Positions 13,201 through 25,300 of a stretch of DNA of 64,000 nt are shown here, piece by piece. The position numbers and the translations under genes were made by a program. Positions within the stretch are counted from its first letter, which is position 1; each line of letters starts with the position of its first letter. Source of the stretch: Paragordius varius (taxonomy: Eukaryota > Nematomorpha); the NCBI GenBank assembly GCA_964247055.1, contig OZ176052.1:8928001-8992000 (forward strand). The letters are read 5' to 3'. The notes beneath the pieces were generated by a model, which saw nothing but the letters and a program-made list of their open reading frames with translations, ran no database searches and was not told the origin of the DNA.

Positions 13201-13612
13201 TTGTATAGCTTCTTCATATATGTTTGAAATAAATGTTTTTTGATCTTGATCTCTTCAATAAATAAAATAATATACCTAATATCTCACAATGCTTCGAAGG
13301 GGAATTAACAGTTTTAACGACATCATTAACCATTTTTTTCGTCAAAGTAACAAAATCATTTTTACAGCCAGAAAAATCAACAACTTCGGATAGTTCTTCT
13401 TTTTCAAATAAACGCCGACAGCTTTTAGGATGTTCTTCAAAACGCCTTTGTGGATTTTTACGCAAAGAACGCGTTATTAGATCTTCTTTCTTTGCCAATT
13501 TTTTTTCGCTTTTAGATAATCTTGATAACTTCTCAGATTCATGTTTAATTACATTATTTAACTCAATCAAATTAATTTGCAGCTTTTTAATTTCTCTCTC
13601 AAAATTTGTCAT
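1225..13612 (-). CDS. ORC1: Origin recognition complex subunit 1 (ORC1), BAH-less
   Basis: ORC1 is the AAA+ ATPase subunit of the complex that marks replication origins and loads MCM helicase with CDC6 and CDT1 in the nucleus. The model has 11 exons and 686 aa: 13276-13612, 13199-13250, 13072-13173, 5943-6111, 5102-5518, 4472-4702, 3499-3744, 2753-2857, 2538-2638, 1730-1854 and 1225-1400. All joins keep frame. Visible motifs are Walker A GVPGTGKT (about 170-177), VNGMKL, Walker B ILFVDE (354-359), NLFDWP, sensor 1 VANTMDLPE (about 417-425), SRL before GLNRLTFQPY, sensor 2 GDARKALEICRR (about 524), and a winged-helix end with RVRLNIF. NLFDWP and ANTMDLPE point to ORC1 rather than CDC6. Residues 1-115 are charged and helical-looking, and no BAH domain is present. 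Exon 5 carries a long polar insert before Walker B. The start is the ATG at 13612, 50 bp from RRP5. Confidence 0.92.
6206..6480. mobile_element. hAT-like MITE
   Basis: The ends are inverted: AGTGGTTCCCAA on the left and TTGGAAACCACT on the right. This resembles the CAGTGGTTCCCAA terminal repeat common in hAT elements. The middle is G-rich against its surroundings. There is no coding capacity, and I could not see a clear 8-bp target duplication. Confidence 0.55.
6971..7326. mobile_element. Foldback MITE with CCATTTACAGTTCAAATTC ends
   Basis: The left arm (about 6971-7015) and right arm (about 7255-7326) are inverted copies, each with repeated short AATTTGAATTG / CAATTCAAATT modules. The interior holds the 65-bp tandem duplication at 7042-7171. 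The arm structure resembles the element at 31415-31675. Non-coding; superfamily not assigned. Confidence 0.6.
7042..7171. repeat. Tandem duplication, 65-bp unit x2
   Basis: Two near-identical copies start with CTAATATAACTCATTATTAA at 7042 and 7107. They differ by a few bases, so the duplication is fairly recent. Confidence 0.8.
7681..7845. mobile_element. MITE, TACAGTAGCGTATGG ends
   Basis: This is a short non-coding element of about 165 bp. About 50 bp of terminal inverted repeat is visible: CATAAAACATTATTAGTCC at the left is mirrored by the sequence at 7805-7835. TA borders the ends, as in Tc1/mariner-derived MITEs. The terminal motif recurs at 57318-57439. Confidence 0.7.
10018..10302. 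repeat. Tandem duplication, 143-bp unit x2
   Basis: The block starting AATGGTTATTCAATTACTGC at 10018 is repeated at 10161 almost without change. It lies inside the left arm of the transposon. The matching part of the right arm (about 11935-12015) is present once, so the duplication came after the arms formed. Confidence 0.85.
11165..11488 (+). pseudogene. Tc1/mariner-type transposase fragment (DDE_3-like)
   Basis: The 107-residue open frame contains VCDNAPIHKA (second catalytic Asp region) and LPPYSPQLNPIENLF (third acidic residue region), the signature of the IS630/Tc1/mariner superfamily. By my count 31 residues separate the Asp of DNAPIH from the Glu of NPIE. The upstream half with the first Asp is not in an open frame; 10930-11160 has only short recognisable pieces broken by stops. 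This is a non-functional relic of a plain DNA transposon. Confidence 0.75.
11496..11655. repeat. Hairpin insert within the transposon right arm
   Basis: TTGTTAAAATCCGTATTATA at about 11503 and the following bases are mirrored by 11600-11652, giving arms of about 50 bp and a loop of about 50 bp. It interrupts the right arm and has no counterpart in the left arm, so it is probably a separate small foldback insertion. Confidence 0.65.
13174..13275 (-). other. Two 25-nt introns of ORC1
   Basis: Intron 1 is 13251-13275 and intron 2 is 13174-13198. Each is 25 nt with GT..AG ends. Removing both joins the MTN frame to YEEAIQSLHPSSLPKDIP and the AAA+ domain. Without removal the exon-1 frame meets a stop, and the ORC1-like residues EEAIQ and LHPSSLPKD fall in different frames. 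Confidence 0.75.
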
Positions 13613-13662
13613 AACTTGAAAATTATTTTTTAAATTATTTCATTTTTAAGTTCGGTTTAAGC
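13613..13662. promoter_or_regulatory. 50-bp gap between divergent ORC1 and RRP5 starts
   Basis: Only 50 bp separate the ATG of ORC1 (13612, minus) and the ATG of RRP5 (13663, plus). The gap is almost all A/T, with T-rich runs on each strand ending in AG just before each ATG (AG at 13660-13661 plus; 13615-13616 minus). The two genes must share a very compact promoter, have overlapping 5' ends, or use acceptor sites here. No TATA box or initiator can be singled out. Confidence 0.6.
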
Positions 13663-16304
13663 ATGGTAAGTTTGCCTATGATAGATCTACCTAGAGGAGG
13701 AACCCTACAGAAACCCAAACATGTGGTAAAAAATTTAAGTTTAATTTAAAGGATAAAAGGAATCTAAAACAGATTCAAAAATCACGCATTAAACGAAATG
13801 TCACTCAGGAAGATAGCTTCCAACGCATGTTTGGCCGTTTCGATAAAATAAATTATAAGGTAAATAAGTAAAATTCTATATAATCCAGTCCTTGTGTATT
13901 GGAATGAAATTTCTTGGCATCATAAAAGCTATTCACGATTATGAAATGAAAATTACGTTGCCAGGTCGGTTGATTGGGACCTTACCTATTACACAAATTT
14001 CTCAAAGCTTCAATACAATCCTTAAATCATATACTGGACGTACTGATGTGGAAGAAGTTTATTATAGTTTAATTTAATTTTTACAGGACTATATTAAACT
14101 CCGTAATAATTTTATCGTTGGTCAATGGTTACAAGTCCAAATAATAGATATCCAACTTAAGGGGAATAACAAACACACTTTTATTTTATCATGTAGACCT
14201 GATATTCTCAATTCATCTTTATCGATTAAAGATATCCATAAAAATTTGGTATTGTATTTTTGTGTAATATTAAGATCCTAAATTGTGCCATATCTACCAT
14301 AGAAGATTACGGGTATACATTAGAAACGGGTCTTTCTGTAAAAGCGTTTCTCAACGATAAGTTTGCCAAAAAATACCTCAAATTTTGGAACAAGGGTACA
14401 CTTAATTTTTTTAAGTCATTTTAATAGGTATTAAATTAAATGTTGGTCAACATATTCCTTGCAGAATTTCGGAAAAACCCAAGGATATGAATCAAAAATA
14501 TATGAAAGTTGCCGTTTATGATGGTATAACAATTAATGATGACTCGTCTTCCAATTTTAATATGGTATATAATCATATAATGATAAATGTATAATTTTTC
14601 TAATTCAAAACTGTTAATTAATTTAAATGATGAAACCGAAAATTGTTTTGTTACTGTTAATCAAAAGTTTCTTATCCTTAATAAATATCTAATTTGATAT
14701 TTTTTAAAAAGAGATAAAAGTATAATGTTATTGGCTAATATGTAATTATGAAAGATCAAATATTATTTGAAAATTCTACAAGAATCAATTGACTTTATTA
14801 AATTTACATCACCCTTTTTATTGTCTAAATTTGAAACTTTCTTTTCTGAAATTTTTTTATCATATTCGTATATTTAGTTATGCAAAAATGTTCGCCTTGA
14901 ATTATCAAAACTTGAGCCAGAATCGGTGGATGCATTTTTACCTGGTTCAATCATAAGTGTAACCATTACACAAAAATATACTTCAAAATGTATTATAGCC
15001 AATACAGCCAAATCGAACAGTGAAAGTTTTATATTTATTTTATTTATTTTACTATAAACTTGACAATTTTTTAAATTAATTTTATTTTTTATAAATAATC
15101 AAGATTAAATGTTACAACTTTATAGTAATTTTTTTAAAACGTATACTTATAGAGACATTAATGTCAATATTTTTAAATTTTCCAAGTCTAATATATTTTT
15201 TGTAACTTTTTAATTCTTAATTATACTTTTATATAATATTCTTTAAAAGTTATGCTAAAATTAATAGTAAATCCTACTCACAATAACATTGATGAGGGCA
15301 AATATGTTACGGGTTATGAAGTGTGTAGCACCAAATTTGGAAACAAAGGATATATGTCCTCAAACCTATCTAATCCATTTGGTTGGACACCTTTTTTGGG
15401 TTCTTCACAATTGGGTTTTATTTTAACTATTTTTTCTCACACCTATTTTAATGATTTTTTGTATGGAATAACTTTTATTGATTTATGACATATTTTCAAT
15501 GTTTTTTTATTATATTTGAGAGTTCTGAACTATTTTTAATTATGAAAATCCTTTTATGGTTTTTTTATCTCTTAGTATATATATTTCTTTTGTCATTTTG
15601 ATGGTTTTTGCCATTTTTGTTGTTTTACGATAAAAAATTTAGTATTGATTTTGACCTATTCTCATTTTATAAATCAATCATTTTGCATTACATATTTAAC
15701 TCAACAAAAATTTTTTTAACGTTTTGTAAGATTGCATACTTTAAAGAAATTTTATCATATTATTTAGTTAAATTTAAATATATGTCAAGTTTTTTTTAGA
15801 TTTATTTGGGTGTGAATAACGAAATTATTGTTAACTTTTGAGTATCTTTTTGATCTTTTTTATATATTAATTATATTTTTTTATACTAAAAACCAAATGG
15901 TAAATAAATAAACTTTTTCCTAGATATTTCCAATATTTTTGAATTTGTTTAAAACAATAATCCAGTTTCCAAAGTTATTACTTTAATAAAATTATATTTT
16001 TAAATTCTTTATAGATGATAATACAGTACACGGAAAAAATCTAATAATGTCTGCCATTTTGATCAATTTATATGGCAGTAAAATTGTCAAAAAAATTCAA
16101 GAGGACACCAATCCTCAAAACAATAAGCAACTTGAAAAGGACCAAGAAGAAAAAGGGAGAAAAACTAAAAAAATAAAATTAGCATCCTCTGAAAATACTT
16201 CTAATTCTTTCTTGCAATCATTAAATACTCATAATAACGTGCATTTTACACCTGGTCAAATTGTGTTTCCTTGTGTCATAACGTATGTCAACCCGATAAC
16301 TAAG
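13663..16304 (+). other. RRP5: RRP5 exons 1-8 and five tiny introns
   Basis: Exons are 13663-13725, 13752-13859, 13889-14056, 14087-14248, 14275-14395, 14428-14564, 14878-15019 and 16015-16304, coding residues 1-397. The first five introns are 26, 29, 30, 26 and 32 nt, all GT..AG; later ones are 313 and 995 nt. Each removal preserves the frame and joins RRP5-like sequence, for example KNL to ILNCAISTIEDYGY. Exon 8 carries a lysine-rich linker (KTKKIK). The short frame at 15252-15488 lies in intron 7 and shows no RRP5 similarity. Confidence 0.85.
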
Positions 16305-19300
16305 GTAGTTTTTTGCTTATATATAATATTACATGCATTTAATTGAATTTTATCTTTGACAGTTTCATTGGAGGGTCATTTGTTCGGTCCGCTTATACAA
16401 AATATTTAAAAAAGTTTTAACTTATGCGTGGTCAATATATAAAATTATTGAAAATGTTAGTTTTGTCTGTTAATAATTATAACGTCATGAACACTAATAA
16501 AAATAATTTAATATTCCGCTGTTTTTTATTTTGTTAGAATATATATTTGATTATGGTATAAATTGACTAAATAAATGTTTATAAATTCTAATCATAAGTA
16601 GTCGCATTAGTTATCATCATGATAAAAAATCAACACTTAGTGCATGTATTGGATTTCGGGATAAAATTGTTATATAAAATCATTGATTAAAATATCTCTA
16701 TTTATTTTAAAGTAATTTATTTGGATTTATTCATAATCTTTATGATCTTTTTTTTTAATGATATAATTTATATACAGACATTTGCTGTCTCCATAAGTCC
16801 ACACTTGCTACAAACTATTCTTATGCCAATGCGTTGTGGACTTGAAACATTTACATATAATATATGCATACCTCGGCCCATTATTTCTCCCCTAAATAAT
16901 GAAGTTAAATTGTTTGATTTAAGTAAATCAAAACGTATTGTCCAACTTAAACAAGCTTTGAATCGGGCTAAAGGCCGTATATTTTTACAGGCTCGTGTCA
17001 TGAATGTGATTAAAACGAAATATTTTGTCCATCCACAACCGGATGACCTGTTGGAGAAACATGGTATATAACAGCTATTCTAATGTTTTTCCTTTAATTA
17101 AGAGGAGAAGTTATTTACAATTACGCTGTCCTCTAAATGCAGCCCGCGAGAAAAATTTAAAAAATGAATAGGAAATTTTATAACAATGCCATTTACAAAA
17201 TCTGAATAAAAAACAAATTTTAAATAATAAATATGTCAATCTTGAAACCAGAGGGATTTTAATTTATTCAATATGTTTAAATTTTGTGCGGATTTATAAA
17301 AGTTATTATACTGCCAATCTATGATAATTTCTTATGGTTGTGTAACAGTAAAATTTATATAAAATTTTGATTTTTGCTCAAAATTAGGTTTGAATTAAAT
17401 AGTATATATTTGATACTTCTTTTTTTATCAATTTTTTACTATCCTTAATTGTTTTTATTCACGATTTCCGTATTTTGTCTCACCGCTATAGATTTAAAAG
17501 ATAAAAATGTTTCTGCCGTCGATATAATTAACAAAAGAACTGCTCAAACGTACAAATATCAAGTGTATTGTGCCTTACCCATTAAAATAGTTTCGGAGAA
17601 TATAAATAATAATAATATAAAAATTATAACAACGAATAATGATATTATTACACAAAATAACGGTAATGACATAATTTATCTTTATGGATTTGGGGAATGG
17701 CATGTTGATTATCAATGTCCACTTGAAAAACTTCATCAAAATGAATCACTTACAGTAATAAATGATAAAAATATTTTATATTTTTAGTTTTTTTACATAA
17801 CTTAACGTTTGGGATTAAAATTAGGAATAGAGATTCATTTCTTAATTGTAATCATAAAGGTTATGTTGAGAAAAATTGATAAGTATGGGGACTTCTTTTT
17901 CATTAAAAATTTAAAGACCTAATATAAAGCTAAAACTCTTTTTTAAAAAACAACCATATTTTTTAAACCTTGATTTATCTATATTATATCGTATCTTTTT
18001 GGGCCGCAAAATGAGGAATAGATTTATATTGCTAACACCATATTATATATTTCATCACAACTGTAATCATAAAGGTTTTATCGGAAAAATCAAGATTAAA
18101 AAATATGGTTCTCTTAATGAATAATTTTGTCTCTTAGTTTTACCCCTTAAAATATTAATTTTTACTGTATAATCGATTAGAATATAAAAGAAAATGATGA
18201 AAACAGCAGCAAAACCACCCCTGATAAAATAATGCTTAAGCCAATTAAAAAACAAAAGTTAACAAAAACAACCACAAAACCGAATAAAAAGACGGCTAGG
18301 AAACACAGTGTTAAAATTGGAGATTCAATTCCTTGTCGGATTTTAGATTATGATCTTATGTTAGGATGTGCCATACTTGATTTCGATGATTCTAAAGGAC
18401 AATTATCTAGACCATTTGCCATAACGGAGGACCCTACAATGGCTACTGCTAAGAAATCTTTAGAAGGTAATTTTTTTGCATGTATATAAAAAAAGCTCTT
18501 AAAAGAAACATATATAATTTTAAGCACTTGAGTTTTGATTTTAGGCTTACATTCTGTTTTCTTAGAAATTTATTATAGAAATAGATAAAATTTTTATTTT
18601 TTGAGTGTAGTAAATCCATTTTAATTAACTTTAATATTAAGTATAATGAATTGTGAGAAACATGAAATATGGATAAAACAAATTTATATCTCTCTATGAA
18701 TCCAGAAAAGATTTTCCATAGTAACCAAATAATTTAATCTTTATTTTAATATAATATTACTAACCATTATTTTTGCCCCGTAAAAAAAGTTGAAATCAGC
18801 AAAAAGCCTTACAAAACCGAATTTCCACTCAAAAAATGTGCCGAAATTGAAAAGTGGATATATCCGCCCTCCAAAGTTGTGGAAGAATGGCGAACATATG
18901 ATAATGTTATGATTGGTGCAATAATACCTGAATGTCGTGTCTTGCGGTATTGTAATGAAGCCTTAACAACTCTATCTAATAGCAATAATGGTAACATTTT
19001 GAAAAAAAAATATTTATTATAAATGAAATTATTTAAATTTTTACAAAATATGGGCATAAAAATTAATTTTTTGAAATGGCAAACATAAAACAATGACATT
19101 AAGCAAAGTATTAAGTTTTTCGTGCAATTTTGAAGACATGGCCTTATTCCATGTAATATATAAAAAAATATTTTTATTTCTTTGGGTACAGAAATGCTTT
19201 AACTTACGAAATCAGCTTCATTCAACATGGAAATTATATATATATATATATATTAAACATGTAAAAAGTAATTGTAAATTATCAAATTTTGAATTATCCC

Positions 19301-22300
19301 TTTTAATGGATAATTGGATATTAATTATGTTATGTTAGGTCAAATTCAACCAAACCTATTAACCGGGAGCGGTGTTTTAGTCCAAATAAATGAACATATT
19401 CGTGGTTTCATACCTTTGTTACACCTTTCTGATACGGCTCTTCCTACCGAACTTATTACGTCAAACACTGTCCAGAAGGTTGGGAGCAAAAAACTTCGGA
19501 TTTTACAAAAAGAAATGTCTCGATTGGATAAACATAGACAACGATATTTTGTACCTGGGAAAGTTATTACGTGCCGAGTAAATAATATTATATAAAATTG
19601 TTTAAATTCGGTAAATAATTAGTTAATTAATTTTTTCAAATATTGTAACGATTTTTTCAAAATTTTGTTTTAATTTAATTTTATTAATATTATTTCTTTA
19701 AGTTTATCCAATAAGAAAAATACTAACGCCAATTTTGGATAAAGTTAAATTTAATAAATTTTACGCGAGAATTTAAATTATTATTTTTACCATTTATTTT
19801 CATCTTTACAAACACATTTTTTGGCCTAACACTATGATATTTTTCGAAAAAATGAGTGCATAAATCTATAATTTAAGTATTCACAGATATTAGGACCCTA
19901 ATAACCAATTCTTTGACCTTTTCCCTGTCATAAATATATAACCGTCATTCTTATATTCAATATTAATGAAAAAATCCTCTTATACACATATAGGTTTTAG
20001 ATTGTTGGCCTGATCAAACTCGACTCTTGTTGACACACAAAAAAAGTTTGATAAATTGCCCACATGAACCGCTTCTTATTTCATATGCGCTAGCCAGTAC
20101 TGGTATAGTAACGCGTGGTTACATTGTTAATTATGTGCCTGCCGGGGTTCGAATCGCTTTTTATTGCTCTGTTAAGGGCTTACTCCCCTTGAAAGAATGC
20201 GCTGATATTGATTTACCTGCCTTGAGACAAAAGATTCAAGGTTAAAATCTCTACTTACTTTTTAATTTTATATAAAAAAATTTGGTCATATCTACACCAA
20301 ATAGTTGAAAAAAAAATTTACAACCTACTCTCGCCACAACTTTAAAACACTTAAAAAATCTTTATTAAAAACTGACTGCATTTACACGATTTTTCGGAAT
20401 CATGTTAACCCACAATTATTCGAAAACCGCATTTTTTCTTCAGGTGGGGGCTAAATCAAGGCTAATATGAAATAAGGGTTTACTCGCTATCATCCATACG
20501 TAAGAGCAATAAAAAAAGTACACTAATAAAATCGAATGGGCCCACACGTTTTCGGTCAAATTTTTAATTTTAAAAGACTTTTTTTACGTTTTTCTTTGAA
20601 CGTCTTTGAGCCCACACTAGTTTGGCAATTTTTTTATCATAAGTTACTGAATTTTTTTATCAGTCTTATTTTGCTTAAAAAAGTTTGTTAATTAATAATA
20701 ATCGACGGTATTATTCTGTACAACCAGCACTAAATATTGTGATATTATTTAACATGAAAGGGCAAACGAGTTTGCATTGTAAAATGGATATAATAATAAA
20801 TTTAAATGTATTCATTTCGAATACTTTCTCGTATGCCGCTTATAACACATGAAAATTATTTTTGGTTTTTATCTAAATATTATTATATTTCATTTTACTT
20901 TTTTCATTACCATCTATATTTATACCAGGCTATCCAATAAAGGCTTCGTGGGCCGCATATATTCATTTATAATTTAGTATATTTCATACATAAGACTGTG
21001 CAATTTCAACGATTTTTCTAGTTCTTGCTAATTATAGAGTGTTATATTAATTTTTATAAGATTTCGCCAGCATATTTTTGCAAATTATGAAGTTCCACAA
21101 TTTTTGCAGGCTACCCATAAAGTCTCGGGGGCCGCGTGTTGAATTTTTGTTTCTACTGTATTTAATTGCGTTTTATTAATTGATTAGGTTTAAATAGAGA
21201 AGAGGAAGGCAAACAAATTGTTCAGGCATTACGAAAGGCTTACCCCTTGGGAAAAGTTTTAACCCTTCAGGTCACATATGTCGACATGGAAAATAAAAGG
21301 CTTTCACTCAAAATGTATTTAGAGAATGGCATCATGGTAATCAAATATTTTTAATAATATAGATTTGGAGTATAGAGTAATTATGATTTATTTTTGGGTA
21401 ATTTTAGGTTAATGTTATATTTTATACTCACTATTACTAAAATTTTTTCTATTAAATTCGCTTTTTTTAATAACCAATTAAAATGATTTATTATATAAAT
21501 ATAATATATTACAACAATAAAAATATTCACATTTATCTATAGGCCAGGAAAGTTGAATCCCAAAACAAGTCTTCACAAGTAGCTACCAATGTTATTTCGG
21601 ATGTAATAGAAAAAGTAGTATTTTTTACATATTTTTATGATATATGCGTCACAAATTAACATATGCTTATTTCTGTAAATTGCCATATTTTTTGTTAAAG
21701 CATTAAAATTTATATATTTTAGTTTGACGAAGGCAAAACTTTGGAAAATGATGGAGAAAACACTCAGGGTATTGATAGGAATTGGATTGGACAAGTTTAT
21801 ATTTTTTACACTTGGTCGTTATTTAAATTGCTATTTGAAAAGTTAATCGAAAAGGATAACCATTACGATAAATTATTTTTTAAATAAATAATTAGTATAT
21901 TTATTTTTTAGCATTACAAATTTTTTTTATTGATATACGATGAAAATATTTTATAATTAAATGATAAATATTTTTTTGCCAGTAAAGTGGTCTTACATTT
22001 CAATAATATTCATTATCTACTTTAATATTTTTTTTAGTTTTTTCATGGAACTATTCATCAATCAATCAAAAGTGGATTCTTAATTAATCTCACACCGTTG
22101 AAAGAAACTGGCACTCATGATTTAGGATCAGATAATGACACAATTCGGGGTATTCTTTATCACAATCTTATATCTGATTTTGGCGATGTTAATGAATTAC
22201 TCCATCAACACTTATACCCTGGTTATACATTTCCACGCATTTTATGCATTGGTTTAACGCCGGATAGCAAACTGGTAGTATTTGCTGAAAATAAGTTTTC

Positions 22301-25300
22301 CCGTTTTTTTTATTTAGCATTTTTAAATCGGTATTTTTCTTTTATATTGATAGATTGTTACAAATAAACTGTCATATAAACTCAATATATCACTGAATTC
22401 GGAATCAACTCCTGACAATAATAACCTATTATTAAATGAGTTGGCTTCTATAGTTTCAAATGTTATATTACCTTTTTCTGTTCGCGATATATCTAGCACT
22501 GTCCCTAAACCTAATTTAGCTATTATCGATGACTTACAACTTGATAGTTTTTGCATGGGTATATATATTTAGTTTTATTTTATTAAATTTAAAATTAAAG
22601 TATATATGTATCTGGTGATTTTAATTTCCTATTTGTTAAATTTCTTTAATTTATTTACTCTTAAAATGGCCTATTAAACATATAGGCTTTCCTACAACTT
22701 TTTAATAATTTATCTTTACCTTATATCCCATTAAAGTCGAATAATAATCTTGAAAAATTCCCCATTTTGGATTTTAAACTAACTTTTTGTGAACACTTAA
22801 CAATTTAATTTATTTTTCATTTTAATAAATGAATAATATGATAAAAAAAACTTAGCTTAAAGTATAATTATTTATCTAGTGTTTTCATTTAAACACTTTT
22901 TTGACCAAACAAACACATAAATTTTTTCCGTTTTTAGGATATATACAAGCCATTAAGGAAAATGGTATATATGTTGCTTTCCCGGATTATGACGTTCGTG
23001 GAATTTTATACAAAAAATATTTACCAGCAGCCCTTCAAAAGCTTTTGTACGAAATGCAGGAGGACAAAAATAGCGAAGAAAATAATGTATTTATTAAAGA
23101 TTTACTTAATTTTTAGTTATAAATTATTGATAACCGTTAAATTTTATAAAAATAATTTAAAGGTCGGGTTTTATAATATCTATGATGCTTTTCACCTTGT
23201 ATGAATAAATTTATTTTAATGTCAATCTTAACCAATTTATCTGTATATAATTAAGGTTCATTTCGTTAAATGTGTAAAGATTTAATTTAATAAATATTAA
23301 AAAACATTTTTTATATATATGTAGGTGTTAAATCAATGGAGCCATTTGTTAGGACAAACTATTATTGCTAAAGTAATACGGAAAAACACGGATTCGGAAA
23401 AAAGTGAGTTAAGTTTAGGTTTTTATATCATAAATACACCATTCGTTATTATAAAGACGCAAAAACTATCACACTATTTATTACACAAGGAACTTTACTT
23501 TAATAAAATCCGAAATATTTTACCCTTTTTTTCAATCACAAATTGTTAATTTAATTTACATTCTATTTACCAGGATTTGATAATCGGTCCTATCTTGTTT
23601 TTAAATTATGATTGCTACCGTATTTTAGAAAAATTAAATTTATAAAATAAATATTTTAATTATTTATTATATTAGCGATTAAAACGATCGGTCTGCGGTC
23701 TGATCTCCAGGACCTGAAAATTCACCATTCTCAGGCCATAATGTTTAGTGATGGTGGATTGAATTTACTTAAACAATATATGCTTGAAAAGTGGTCCTTA
23801 TTTCAAAACTTTGAGATAAATGGTAAATGACTTTTAGATTTATCCAACAACTTTTTAATGTGATATTAATTTATTACCTATTTAAATGCCATTTTTATTT
23901 AAAACATTTTCCATTTGAATATACCTTATTCATAAGATGTGTCAAACAAATATTAGTTTTGTTTTTAAATGCGCCTTTATTGAGGCCTCATGTTAAAATG
24001 TAGAGATTTAGATGTCATTAAAGTTTTCGAAAATTATTTATTAATATATACTAGCGTGAATCTCGTGCTGCTACGCAGCCCGAGGAAGTCCTTCGGACTT
24101 CTGGGGGGGGGAAAGGGGGGGTTCGAAGTTTGGATTTTAATGGGTCTACCGGTTTTCCTGTACCAGATCACAAAGCCAGCATTTTCCATTTTTATAAATA
24201 TATAGATTACCATAAATAATGTTTTAATATCCATATATCTTTTAACATGCTATACATATGATAGATACTCCTTACTCAGCAGCTATCATCAAAGAAACGC
24301 CTGACTAAAATTTTTGCCTTTTAACAGGCAATACGAAAAATCTTTCTCGAATTTTTACAGTCTCATACCTTGGGCAAAAAAATACAATCAAAAAAATATT
24401 TTTGTGGACTTTGTTTTTTTTTGAAAAAAATGGCATTTTACGGGGGGAGCGGGTAAAAAGAGGGCCTAAATCAAAAATGTGACTCGACTATGTTCGGCGC
24501 AATCGAAAATAAGTAAACAAAAATCATATTTAAAATTGAATGGCCCAACACGTTCTCCGGAAAATTGTCTCAAAGACACGATTTTTGTGGACTTCTGTTT
24601 TCAAAAAAAAACCCGTTTTTCATACGGGGTGGGCCCGAACTGGGGGCCTATTTCAAAAAAAGGGCGAAGCTATTGTCGGGGCATTCATTAATGATTATAT
24701 TTTTTCGATATTTGGATTTGATTGGGTCTACCGGTTTTCCTGTACCAGATCACAAAGCCAGCATTTTCCATTTTTATAAATATATAGATTACCATAAATA
24801 ATGTATTAATATCCATATATCTTTACACATGCTTACATATGATAGATACTCCTTACTCAGCATCTATCATCAAAGAAACGCTTGACTAAAATTTTTGCCT
24901 TTTAACAGGCAATACGAAAAATCTTTCTCGAATTTTTACAGTCTCATACCGTGGGCAAAAAAATACAATCAAAAAATTATTTTTGTGGACTTTGTTTTTT
25001 GAAAAAGGTGGCATTTCACGGGGGGAGCGGGTAAAAAGAGGGCCTAAATCAAAAAAGTGGCTCGGCTATGTTCAGCGCAATCGAAAATAAGTAAACAAAA
25101 ATCATATTTGAAATTGAATGGTCCAACACGTTCTCCAAAAAATTGACTTAACCCATTTTTCACACGGGGTGGGCCCAAACTGGGGACCTAATTCCAAAAA
25201 GGGGCGAAGCTATTGTCGGGGCATTCATTAATGATTAAATTTTTTCGATGTTTGTATTTGATCGGGTTCACCGGTTTTCCGGAAACAGATCACAAAGTTA

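Noticed and set aside
13174-14427. Tiny introns as frameshift errors or pseudogene damage
   Set aside because: All seven have GT..AG ends, are A/T-rich and precisely restore homologous sequence and frame; random errors would not.
15252-15488. 78-residue frame considered as an RRP5 exon
   Set aside because: Exons 7 and 8 join in phase without it, and it shows no S1-like sequence.
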